The notes under the pieces are model-generated. The model ran no database searches, was not told where the DNA came from, and saw only the letters and a program-made list of their open reading frames with translations. A stretch of 25,005 nt of DNA, from assembly GCA_964609385.1 (NCBI GenBank), contig CAZSSM010000095.1, positions 1-25,005 of the forward strand. The letters are read 5' to 3'. Each line of letters begins with the position of its first letter. The first letter of the stretch is position 1. Below, one piece after another: positions 8,767 to 16,841 of this stretch. Origin of the DNA: CAZSSM01 sp964609385 (lineage in GTDB: Bacteria > Planctomycetota > Planctomycetia > Isosphaerales > Isosphaeraceae). Made by a program: the position numbers and the translations under genes.

Positions 8767-8991
8767 GCGACCCGCGATCGGCCGAGCGCTCACGCGACCC
8801 ATCAGACCGGTCCAGTGATCAGCGACAGACCGGGAAACCTCGACACGACGACGATCACTGATCCCCTCGATTGGACCTTAGCGCATCGAGATCGGTCGAG
8901 AGGCCGCAACGTTCCGAGCCAGTTTCGTCGCCCGACCTTTGTTCACCTCAAGGCTGAGTACAGGTAACCGATCATAGGTTCAGGCAAAAGA

Positions 8992-9027
8992 ATGGGGCTC
9001 CGCCGATTCGAATCGACGGAGCCCCAT
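8992..9027 (-). terminator. Intrinsic terminator of fusA
   Basis: This is a 36-base near-perfect palindrome: ATGGGGCTCCG (8992-9002) pairs with CGGAGCCCCAT (9017-9027), and the centre CGATTCGAATCG is itself self-complementary; only one C/A mismatch occurs. On the minus strand the stem is followed by TTCTTTTG, a T-rich run as expected for an intrinsic terminator. It lies 73 bases past the fusA stop. Confidence 0.85.
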
Positions 9028-9100
9028 GTGATGGCGTGCGCTCAAGGAGACAAGGGAACAGTCTCAGAGACAGTCGAAGAAGATCCGAAGGACGAGTCGA

Positions 9101-11185
9101 TCACTTCCGAGCTTCCTCATCCTCGCGGATCTTCTCGAGCACTGCTTCCTGCAGGTTCGAAGGGAGCTTGGAGTACTTGGCGAACTCCATGCTGAAGGAC
9201 GCTTTGCCCTGAGTCATGCTCCGGAGGGTGTTGGAGTAGCCGAACATCTCCGAGAGCGGGACCTCAGCGTGGAGGATCGACATCATGCCGCGGTTCTCGG
9301 TGCCGACGATCATGCCACGCTTGGAGCTGATCCCTCCGGAGACCGGCCCCTGGAACTCGGTCGGTGTCTCGACCTCAACCTTCATGATCGGCTCCAGGAG
9401 CACCGGCTTGCTCTTGAGGAAGGTCTCTCTGAAGGTCGACCGGGCGCAGATCAGGAACGCCATATCCGAGGAGTCAACGTCGTGGTAGGAGCCGTCCTCC
9501 AGGATCATCTTGACGTGGAGCACCGGGAAGCCACCCAGTGGTCCCTTCTCAGTCATCTCGCGGTAGCCACGCTCGACGGCTGGGATGTACTCGCTGGGAA
9601 TCCGGCCACCCGTGACCTTGTTCTCGAAGACGAACAGCTCCTCGCTGTCCTCCGGGAGCGGAACCAGCTTACCCTTAACGTGGGCGTACTGACCCGAGCC
9701 ACCGGTCTGCTTCTTGTGTTTGTAATCGTACTCAACCTCCTTGGTCGGCGCCTCGCGGTAGCTGACCTTGGGCTGACCGATGTTGCACTCGACCTTGTAC
9801 TCCCGACGGATCCGCTCGACGTAGATCTCCAGGTGCAGCTCACCCATGCCGGCGATGATCGTCTCGTCGGTCTCCTCGTCCTTGCGGACGCGGAAGGTCG
9901 GATCCTCGCGCATGAACCGCTGCAAGGCCTTGGACATTTTGTCGAAGTCGGCCCGCTTGGTCGGCTCGATCGACAGCTCGATGACCGGGTCGGCCGCGAA
10001 GATGGTCTCGAGCATGTAGTTGGTCCCCTCGGCGCAGTAGGAGTCGCCGGTGGCCGCCTCAATGCCCATGACCGCCACGATGTCGCCGGCCCCCGCTGCG
10101 TCGATGTCCTCTTTATCATCGGAGTGGACCCGAAGGATCCGGCTGATCCGCTGCTTCTTGCCCATCCGCGTGTTGTAGTAGAACTCACTCTTGCTGAGCG
10201 TGCCCTGGTAGACCCGCATGTAGGTGAGCTGTCCGAAGGGTTCCTCGACCAGCTTGAAGGCCATCGCCACGCAGGGGGCGTCGAAGTCGGGCTTCAGGTT
10301 GACCAATTCCAAGTCATTGTCGGCATCCTTGGCCGTGACCTTGTGCTGCAGCGGCGAGGGTAGGTACTCGGTGACTGCATCGAGCAGGGTCTGCACTCCC
10401 TTGTTTTTGTAGGCCGAGCCCATGAAGACCGGCACGATCGTGCTGGAGAGCGTGTGTTCTCGAACGACCCTGTGAATCAGCTCGACAGGGACCTCCTGGT
10501 CTTCCAGGATCAGCTCGGCAATCTCATCGGAGACCATCGAGAGGGTGTCGAGCATCGCGTGGCGAGCTTCCTCGGCACGATCTTGCAACTCGGCCGGAAT
10601 GTCCTCGAACCGGACGGTCTCTCCCTTCTCGCCGTCGTAATAGACCGCCTGCATGTTGACCAAATCGACGACGCCTTCGAAGTTGGACTCCTTACCGATG
10701 TTGATCTGCATCGGCACCGGGTTGAGGCCGAGCTTCTCGCGGAGCTGAACCACAACGTCGTCGGGGTTGGCCCCGGTCCGGTCCATCTTGTTGATGAAGG
10801 CCAGTCGCGGCACGTTGTACCGCTTCATCTGGTTGTCCACGGTGATCGACTGCGACTGGACCCCTTCGACGGCCGTCAGCACGAGGATCGCCCCATCGAG
10901 TACACGGAGGCTCCGTTCCACCTCGACGGTGAAGTCGACGTGGCCTGGTGTGTCGATGATGTTGATCTTGTACTCGTTCCAAGCCACGGTCGTGGCCGCC
11001 GAAGTGATGGTGATGCCCCGCTCCTTCTCGAGCTCCATGTGGTCCATCACCGCGCCTTCACCGCGCACCTCCTTGATCGTGTGGACCTTGCCCGAATAGA
11101 AGAGGATCCGCTCGGTCAGCGTCGTCTTGCCCGAGTCGATGTGGGCCGAAATGCCAATGTTGCGGACGAGTTGGAGGTTTTCCAT
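9101..11185 (-). CDS. fusA: Elongation factor G, spdEFG1 / mitochondrial EFG1-like subtype
   Basis: The translocase GTPase moves tRNA and mRNA through the ribosome after peptide bond formation. The protein has 694 residues and starts at the ATG at 11185 (MENLQLVRNIGISAHIDSGK). G1 is AHIDSGKTT at residues 14-22, switch II DTPGHVDF and G4 NKMD are intact, and domains II to V follow, ending MFGYSNTLRSMTQGKASFSM. The P-loop has Ser where bacterial EF-G I has Ala (AHIDAGKTT). Stretches such as KNKGVQTLLDAVTEYLP and MKRYNVPRLAFINKMD match mitochondrial EFG1 closely. That pattern is known for the spdEFG1 branch of spirochaetes and planctomycetes, whose partner spdEFG2 handles ribosome recycling. It stands alone rather than in a str operon with rpsL, rpsG and tuf. 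An intrinsic terminator follows. Confidence 0.96.
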   Translation of the reverse strand: MENLQLVRNIGISAHIDSGKTTLTERILFYSGKVHTIKEVRGEGAVMDHMELEKERGITITSAATTVAWNEYKINIIDTPGHVDFTVEVERSLRVLDGAILVLTAVEGVQSQSITVDNQMKRYNVPRLAFINKMDRTGANPDDVVVQLREKLGLNPVPMQINIGKESNFEGVVDLVNMQAVYYDGEKGETVRFEDIPAELQDRAEEARHAMLDTLSMVSDEIAELILEDQEVPVELIHRVVREHTLSSTIVPVFMGSAYKNKGVQTLLDAVTEYLPSPLQHKVTAKDADNDLELVNLKPDFDAPCVAMAFKLVEEPFGQLTYMRVYQGTLSKSEFYYNTRMGKKQRISRILRVHSDDKEDIDAAGAGDIVAVMGIEAATGDSYCAEGTNYMLETIFAADPVIELSIEPTKRADFDKMSKALQRFMREDPTFRVRKDEETDETIIAGMGELHLEIYVERIRREYKVECNIGQPKVSYREAPTKEVEYDYKHKKQTGGSGQYAHVKGKLVPLPEDSEELFVFENKVTGGRIPSEYIPAVERGYREMTEKGPLGGFPVLHVKMILEDGSYHDVDSSDMAFLICARSTFRETFLKSKPVLLEPIMKVEVETPTEFQGPVSGGISSKRGMIVGTENRGMMSILHAEVPLSEMFGYSNTLRSMTQGKASFSMEFAKYSKLPSNLQEAVLEKIREDEEARK

Positions 11186-11941
11186 CGGGTTCAGTCAAGT
11201 CAAGGGACCAGAGGCCTAGTCATCGACGCGCCGCGGACAGACCCCCTGCCCTGGCACGGCATCACGTCGGCACAACGCTGACGAGCTATCGATGACGAAG
11301 AAGCACAGGACGAGGTCGGAGGGAAGACAAACCCGGTCGGCCGTTCGACCCATCCCGATCGAGGAGGGTTCGAGACAGAGCATCGCGACGGATCTGGGAG
11401 GACCGCCCGATCACGATGGTCGGATCACAACAGTCCGAAAGGATCCGAGAACAGTGATCTGGTCGGGCTTGATGATGATTGCCGGTGTGAAATCCTCAAG
11501 AAGGAAGCCACTCCCCTGAGGATGCCAGAAATCGCCGTCACCCTATCAAACCGACCCCGAACGCGAAACCGGAGTTCCCAATCCTCGGATTCAACGTCGA
11601 CAACGTGCGAAACCGAGGTCGGGCAAACGAGCATTCGGAATGATCGAGTCCCTTGGAAGTGTAGTCCCCAGGGATAGGTTCGATCTTGTCTCCGAACACG
11701 GCCGCTCCGGGCATGACACCTACGGGGCTTGTGTGTCACACTAGAATGGTCGTACGCCAGGACCAAGAAGTTCGCTGTCCCGACGAATTTCCTCACGGGG
11801 AGCGATGTGCGCAGGTCGTTAACTCGACCGGTAGCCTCGGCCGGCCGGTTTATTCATGATTTCTTCAATCCTGCGACGCAGGGTGCGTGTTTGTCCGCGC
11901 CGACGGATCGCAGGATCAGGAGCCAAACGAGGATTGCTACA
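11186..11941. other. Divergent intergenic region between fusA and the HIT gene
   Basis: The 756 bases between two outward-reading genes should contain both promoters. Short items seen are a TAGAAT -10-like hexamer on the plus strand (11742-11747) without a good -35, and a small CCTGC-GAC-GCAGG hairpin (11870-11882). Open frames across it lack family features. Confidence 0.45.
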
Positions 11942-12553
11942 ATGGATCGGCTTTGGGCACCTTGGCGTGCCCATTATGTGATGCGTCCCAAGTCTCGGGC
12001 CGATTTGGATCCTCCCCGTCCGGCGTGTTTTCTATGCGCCGCCATCGAGGTCGATCCGCGTCAGGATCGGGAGCGATTACTGGTCTGGCGTCGCGAAGAG
12101 ACTGTGGTGATGCTCAACCGATTCCCCTACAACAATGGGCATCTGCTGGTCGCGCCCAACCTGCACGAAGGGTCCCTGACGCGTCTCGAAGGACCGGCCT
12201 TGCATCAACCTCTCGAGACGATCCAGGTTTGCCTCGAGGCGCTGGAGCAACTGATGAGCCCGCACGGCTTCAATGTCGGGCTCAATCTCGGCGAGGCGGC
12301 TGGCGCGGGACTGCCCGGCCACCTGCACTGGCATGTTGTGCCTCGTTGGAGTGGCGATAACAATTTCATGCCCGTCATCGCCGATGCGAAAGTCATCATC
12401 GAGTCGCTGGAAAGCTTCTTCGACCGGTTCCGGCCGATCCTGGCCGAGGTGGCTGCGCGACGGGGTTTGGTGATCGACCCACCGGTGACCGATGCGGTCC
12501 GATCCGAGTTCCGGAGCCATGACGACCGCCCCGGCTCGCCCAGGAGATCCTGA
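11942..12553 (+). CDS. HIT-family nucleotide hydrolase/phosphorylase-like protein
   Basis: Protein of 203 residues from the ATG at 11942 (MDRLWAPWRAHYVMRPKSRA), with GAGG about 9 bases upstream; this MDRLWxPWR start is typical of the family. Residues C29 and C32 (CFLC) form a probable zinc-binding pair, NGHLLVAP sits at 65-72, and the histidine triad is H127-L-H129-W-H131-V-V in GHLHWHVVPRW. HIT proteins of this branch act on dinucleoside polyphosphates (Ap4A-like) or AMP esters through a His-AMP intermediate; the actual substrate is not shown by the sequence. The next gene begins five bases after the stop codon, so the two are very likely co-transcribed and translationally coupled. Confidence 0.9.
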   Translation: MDRLWAPWRAHYVMRPKSRADLDPPRPACFLCAAIEVDPRQDRERLLVWRREETVVMLNRFPYNNGHLLVAPNLHEGSLTRLEGPALHQPLETIQVCLEALEQLMSPHGFNVGLNLGEAAGAGLPGHLHWHVVPRWSGDNNFMPVIADAKVIIESLESFFDRFRPILAEVAARRGLVIDPPVTDAVRSEFRSHDDRPGSPRRS

Positions 12554-12557
12554 TTCC

Positions 12558-13631
12558 ATGCTGCTGATCGTGATCCGTTGCCTGTTCCTGCTGACCCTTG
12601 CCGGCCTGGCCGCGCGGATCGCCGGCCTGGTCCCCGCGCCTGGCGAGTCGGCTGAGGGTCTGGACACGCTCGTGCGGCCCGAACTGGCCTTCCTCGCCAT
12701 CATGATCGTCGGAGTCATCGTCCTCTTGCTCGACGTCTTCACGCCGGGCAAGCGAATTCAGACGATCTCAGCGGTCTATTTCGGACTCATCGTCGGACTC
12801 GTCCTCAGTTACCTCTTTCAAATCGCCCTGGAACCGACCCTCAGCCAGTCGATCGATTCGGAGATGGCTCAAGCCATTGCCGGTTTGCTCACCGTCATCA
12901 TCTGTTATGTATGTATCAGTACACTCTTGCAGACGAAGAACGACTTCCGGTTCGTCATTCCCTACATTGAATTTTCACGTGAAGTGAAGGGTCTCCGTCC
13001 TCTGATCTTGGACACCTCGGTAATCATCGATGGCCGGATCGCCGACGTGGCCGAGACGCGGATCCTCGATGCGCCGTTGCTGGTCCCGAGATTCGTGCTC
13101 CAGGAGTTGCAATCGATTGCCGACAGCGCTGACAAGCTCCGACGCAATCGCGGCCGTCGCGGCCTAGATATCCTCAACCGGCTCCAGAAGATGACCGGGA
13201 TCGAGATCCAGGTCCATGACGCAGACCTCGGCGAACTCCGCGACATCCGCGAGGTCGACCAGCGTCTGGTGGTTTTGGCCAAGCACGTCGGGGGCAAGGT
13301 CGTCACCAACGACTACAACCTCAACAAGATCGCTCGGCTCCAGGATGTTGAGGTGATCAACCTCAATGACCTGGCCAACTCGCTCAAGCCCGTCTTCCTG
13401 CCCGGCGAGCACCTCAACGTCAAGCTGATCCGGCGCGGTGAGGAATCGGGTCAAGGCGTCGGCTACCTCGACGACGGCACCATGGTCGTCACCGAGCAGG
13501 GCGCCAACCATCTCGGCGAGACCGTTCGCGTGACTGTCACCAGTGTTCTGCAGACGAGCGCCGGCCGGATGATCTTCGGTCGGTTCGATCATCACGGCCA
13601 CCATGGTCACAACACGCGCTCACACCGCTGA
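12558..13631 (+). CDS. Membrane-anchored PIN-TRAM domain protein, YacL-like
   Basis: Protein of 357 residues. I start it at the ATG at 12558 (MLLIVIRCLFLLTLAGLAAR), preceded by AGGAG; an ATG at 12519 inside the HIT gene would give a hydrophilic head before the first membrane helix. Residues 1-125 contain about four membrane segments (near 1-25, 41-62, 70-92 and 104-124). The PIN nuclease domain spans about 148-275 with the expected acidic residues D152 (LDTSVIIDGR), E183 (LQEL), D234 (EVDQRL) and D252 (TNDYNLNK). A TRAM RNA-binding domain follows at about 282-343, then a His-rich tail (FDHHGHHGHN). This order is that of Bacillus YacL and its relatives, putative membrane-bound RNases; the substrate is unknown. 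It is coupled to the upstream HIT gene. Confidence 0.92.
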   Translation: MLLIVIRCLFLLTLAGLAARIAGLVPAPGESAEGLDTLVRPELAFLAIMIVGVIVLLLDVFTPGKRIQTISAVYFGLIVGLVLSYLFQIALEPTLSQSIDSEMAQAIAGLLTVIICYVCISTLLQTKNDFRFVIPYIEFSREVKGLRPLILDTSVIIDGRIADVAETRILDAPLLVPRFVLQELQSIADSADKLRRNRGRRGLDILNRLQKMTGIEIQVHDADLGELRDIREVDQRLVVLAKHVGGKVVTNDYNLNKIARLQDVEVINLNDLANSLKPVFLPGEHLNVKLIRRGEESGQGVGYLDDGTMVVTEQGANHLGETVRVTVTSVLQTSAGRMIFGRFDHHGHHGHNTRSHR

Positions 13632-13848
13632 ATTATTGACCAAGCTTCGACCGAGAGGATCTTGGCCGCGTGTGTCCCTCTGAGCCTTGGTCCTAAACAA
13701 CTGTCAAACGACCGGAGACCCGACGAACTCTCATGCTATCCGTTCGCCGCGGCCTCCGGATTGACTTCTGTACTCAGGATAAGTAGCTCGGTTGAAAACT
13801 CATCGGATCTCATAACCAGTCCAACGCGAGCGGCTTGCCATCTCCTGC
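13632..13848. other. Short convergent intergenic region
   Basis: The 217 bases separate the plus-strand PIN-TRAM gene and the minus-strand isomerase gene. Only a weak CCAAG/CTTGG inverted repeat near 13641-13666 could serve as a terminator; nothing else is apparent. Confidence 0.4.
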
Positions 13849-15021
13849 TCAACGATTCGGAGCGGGCGTCGTGCCGGGCAACGGGGGAACGTTGGGGGTC
13901 TTGAAGCCGGAGGTCGCCTGGACGTTGGTATCTTGCTGTTGCATCTCGTTGGGCAATTGCTTCGAGCCGGTCAGCTTGTTGTCAATCTCGGCCGACTGCT
14001 GCAGTTCGGAGAAGATGGCGGCCATTTGTTGTTGAAGCTTGGTGTTGGTGACGGTCGACTGAAGCTGTGCACGCAGGGCCTCGTCGTCTTTGGAGACGGA
14101 CGTGTCGGCCGGCAGGAGTTGGTCGCGCTTGAAGATCAACCAGACGGTATCGTCGAGCTGAATGGGGCCAGTGAAATCGCCGTCCTTGGGCTTCTTCACC
14201 CGGTTCTCGGCCGTCAAGGTCGAGGTAATCCCGTTGTCGCCGGGCAGACGGTCCGGCTCGCCGTCGACCAACTGCTCATAGATCGCGTCGGTGACATTGC
14301 GGGGCGCGGAGTACCGGAAGATCGGATCACCGATCTGACCGCCGAGGGCGCGGGTGGCCGTGTCGATCGATCGACGACGGGCCAATTCGGCGAACGAACC
14401 GGGGTTGGTGCGGAGCTGTTCCCAGATTTCGCGGGCCTTGGCCAAGCTGTCGATCATGATCACGCTGCAACGAATCCGCTCACCGAACTTGGCGTCGAAG
14501 GCTTGATCGATCTCCTCCTCGGTGACCGTCACGCGCGGCGTCGCCAGCTTACGAAGGCCCAGAGTCGGGTAGACGATGTGCCGCACGTACTGGAACGGCG
14601 TGATGTTCTTTTCCTTCTGGAGGATCTGGAAGAACTGTTCCTTCGAGACGCGCGAGATGATCCGGGCCTGGTGATCGATCTCATCGGCGATATCCTGCTC
14701 GGTGATGTCTAAGCCGGCGTTCTCGATCGCCTGCTGAATGATTTTGCGATTGATGAGGTTCTCCAGAACCTCTTCACCGCGCTCCAGGACAGCTGCGTTG
14801 GCCAAGTGGCTCCGTGTGATCACTTCACCGTTGACGATCGCCACCGGATCGCTCGGGTTGACCGGATACTCGACTCGGCGCAGCGACACGCCCGGGATCT
14901 GGGTCGGGATCGGTTGACTCGAGTTCGGCTGTCGTTGCTGGGCCAGCGTCGTGGTCGTGCCCCATGTGGAGATCATCAAGAGGGCCAGAAGGGCCCCAAC
15001 GGCCATCGTCCTCATCGTCAT
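13849..15021 (-). CDS. Exported parvulin-type peptidyl-prolyl isomerase (PpiC/SurA-like)
   Basis: Protein of 390 residues from the ATG at 15021 (MTMRTMAVGALLALLMISTW); GGGAGAA lies about 9 bases upstream, and the frame up to 15138 is non-homologous. Residues 1-27 form a signal peptide ending near TTLAQQ. The next part holds a SurA-like helical chaperone region with PVAIVNGEVITRSHL, the typical start of SurA N domains, through about residue 170. A parvulin domain follows (IRCSVIMIDS, A-x-I-W-E-Q-L, GSFAELARRRSID, LGGQIGD, then DTVWLIFKRDQLLP). The C-terminus is Gln-rich and ends in a Pro/Thr tail. It probably helps outer-envelope proteins fold after export. An LRR gene lies upstream on the same strand, 182 bases away. 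Assignment to the parvulin superfamily is good; isomerase activity is untested. Confidence 0.85.
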   Translation of the reverse strand: MTMRTMAVGALLALLMISTWGTTTTLAQQRQPNSSQPIPTQIPGVSLRRVEYPVNPSDPVAIVNGEVITRSHLANAAVLERGEEVLENLINRKIIQQAIENAGLDITEQDIADEIDHQARIISRVSKEQFFQILQKEKNITPFQYVRHIVYPTLGLRKLATPRVTVTEEEIDQAFDAKFGERIRCSVIMIDSLAKAREIWEQLRTNPGSFAELARRRSIDTATRALGGQIGDPIFRYSAPRNVTDAIYEQLVDGEPDRLPGDNGITSTLTAENRVKKPKDGDFTGPIQLDDTVWLIFKRDQLLPADTSVSKDDEALRAQLQSTVTNTKLQQQMAAIFSELQQSAEIDNKLTGSKQLPNEMQQQDTNVQATSGFKTPNVPPLPGTTPAPNR

Positions 15022-15203
15022 GCGTTGTTCTCCCAATCCTTCGGGTCGCCGGTTCGGATCCGTCCTCGGGCCCATTCTCCCTGGACCGGACTTCCGGGTC
15101 GGGACGATAAGTCGGACGTCGCCCCCCGTCAACGCCAATCATTTCCACCGATCCCCGGTCGATCGACGGCCATTGCCCACCAAGAGACACGATCGGATCG
15201 AGC

Positions 15204-16295
15204 CTACCGCGTGACCACCTCGACTCCGCGCATGGCCTCGGACCGACGCAACACGCGAAGCGCATCGGGTCGGATGTCGTGCCCCCGCAGATCGATCCGC
15301 TGGAGGCTGGGAAACGCCTCGGAGACCGCCAAAGCCTTCGTGGCTCGATCACCGATCCCATGATCGCGCAGACCCAAGTCACGCAGGCGAGGCCACGGCC
15401 CCGAGCGAACCAAGGCCATGATTCCTTTGGCGGGGATCCGACAACCGGCCAGGTCGAGCGCCTCGAGATGTTCGCGACAAGCGAGCTGTCCCAACAGCTC
15501 GGCACCACGAGTTCCCACACCGTTGCACCTCAGTGCAAGCTGATTGAGGGATGACAAAGCCGGCGACCTAATTATCGATTCGATGCTTGTCGATGTAAGG
15601 CCGTTATGGCTGACGTCCAACGCTTTGAGGCATTGCGGCGTGGAGGACTCGGCAAGGGCTATGAAGCCTGGGTTTCCCAGGCCGTTGGCTGTGAGGTTTA
15701 TGGTCGTCAACCGCTTCATCACCTCAGTGCCCAGAAGGAATCGGATCCCCTCGAGGCCGAACCCGCCAAAACTCAAATCCAGCCGGCTCAAGTTCCGCAA
15801 TTGAGATGCACCCAGAAGTCGACGCTTGACCCAAATAGGCATCTGGCAATTCGTCGTAGTCATCGTTAAAGATTCTAATTTCGGGAAGAGTGAGAAATCT
15901 GGATACCAAGATTCGGGTGCGCGACCATGCAGATCATGCCAGTACTCGTTGATCAATAATGCGGCGGGCGACTCCGCTGCTCGAATCGTGTTCGAGACCG
16001 TATGGCTCTGCTCGAGGGCGTTTCCTCGGGCGGCGACCAACTCGACCAGTGGCGCCTCCTCGCCTCCGACATCCAGGAAAAGCGGTTTGAGCCGACGAAC
16101 TTTGACCGTCCCTTTCGTGAACTGCGACTCGCCCAGCGACCGGATCACCAAGCTGGCGAAGAGTTCGCCCATCTCGAAGAGTCTGTCGGCGGCCACCCAC
16201 AAGGCTTCAGCCGTACTCGGGTCCGAGTGGGGCCGGAATCCGTTGACAACCTGTGCCAGCCAATTGCGGAATGCGACGTCCGAACGGCCGCTCAT
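15204..16295 (-). CDS. Leucine-rich-repeat protein with possible TIGR02996-like head
   Basis: Protein of 363 residues from the ATG at 16295 (MSGRSDVAFRNWLAQVVNGF), with GGAG about 11 bases upstream; the open frame to 16493 is unlikely to be coding. Residues 169-357 are seven consecutive repeats of exactly 27 residues, each starting LxxLxLxxNGL-like (for example LTTINLTANGLGNPGFIALA), the ribonuclease-inhibitor LRR type. Residues 25-52 (DPSTAEALWVAADRLFEMGE and following) match the spacing of the TIGR02996 domain (A-D-x-L-x-E-x-G...A-x-x-I-R), a planctomycete domain found in front of such repeats. No signal peptide or membrane segment is seen, so it is probably cytoplasmic and binds protein partners. 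No specific function can be given. Confidence 0.8.
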   Translation of the reverse strand: MSGRSDVAFRNWLAQVVNGFRPHSDPSTAEALWVAADRLFEMGELFASLVIRSLGESQFTKGTVKVRRLKPLFLDVGGEEAPLVELVAARGNALEQSHTVSNTIRAAESPAALLINEYWHDLHGRAPESWYPDFSLFPKLESLTMTTTNCQMPIWVKRRLLGASQLRNLSRLDLSFGGFGLEGIRFLLGTEVMKRLTTINLTANGLGNPGFIALAESSTPQCLKALDVSHNGLTSTSIESIIRSPALSSLNQLALRCNGVGTRGAELLGQLACREHLEALDLAGCRIPAKGIMALVRSGPWPRLRDLGLRDHGIGDRATKALAVSEAFPSLQRIDLRGHDIRPDALRVLRRSEAMRGVEVVTR

Positions 16296-16841
16296 CGTGA
16301 GTCCGACTCCATCCACATTCGGCCGCCGACCAAAACCGATCCTGGCCACCCACTCCGAGAACAATGCATCAGTAGTTCGGACGCGATCCCCAAACCTGGA
16401 GGATCGATATCCCCGAACCACCGATCCGTCCCATACGTGTCGTCGGTCGTCTGCTGCGATCGTCCTTCGATGTCGAACGGCCGAACCATGCACGAAAGTC
16501 GTCGGATCACGATTCTAACAAAAACCCCGATCTCGATGTCACGACTCGGACCTTAAACTCAGGCGCGATCGTGAGTCCAGTTCATGCGGCTTCGACAGCG
16601 TTCGCGGTCGTCGGGTGTCGCGAGGCAGCGGATGACAGATTCGACGGATCGTCCAACGCCGAGTTACTCCGAAGCCCGAACGATCTCACCAATTCGATCA
16701 CAGACGAAGGCGACGGGTCGGCATAGAATGGGGCGATCTCCGGCTGTCTCGAGTGAGTTCGGGACGTCGCCTCGTAGATGGGTCGCCCGATCCGTCGCTT
16801 TCGAACGATCTCGATACCCCTTGGAACGACCGAGCACCTCA
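16296..16841. other. Divergent intergenic region between the LRR gene and ggt
   Basis: No supported gene is present in 546 bases. A TAGAAT -10-like hexamer occurs on the plus strand at 16724-16729 without a matching -35. The open frame joined to ggt through this region is rich in Arg/Ser and unlike any part of the ggt family. Confidence 0.4.

Larger units (their letters stand above)
8451..8991. other. ppdK leader and ppdK-fusA intergenic region
   Basis: No gene is supported here. The region contains the ppdK ribosome site, a leader hairpin (8491-8519), a promoter candidate (8737-8766) and, at its fusA-proximal end, the fusA terminator starting at 8992. Confidence 0.5.

Noticed and set aside
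9269..10363. Long plus-strand frame opposite fusA
   Set aside because: Antisense mirror of the EF-G gene, with no recognisable domain or ribosome site.
16584..16841. In-frame N-terminal extension of ggt
   Set aside because: Arg/Ser-rich and non-family sequence; a signal peptide starts cleanly at 16842.
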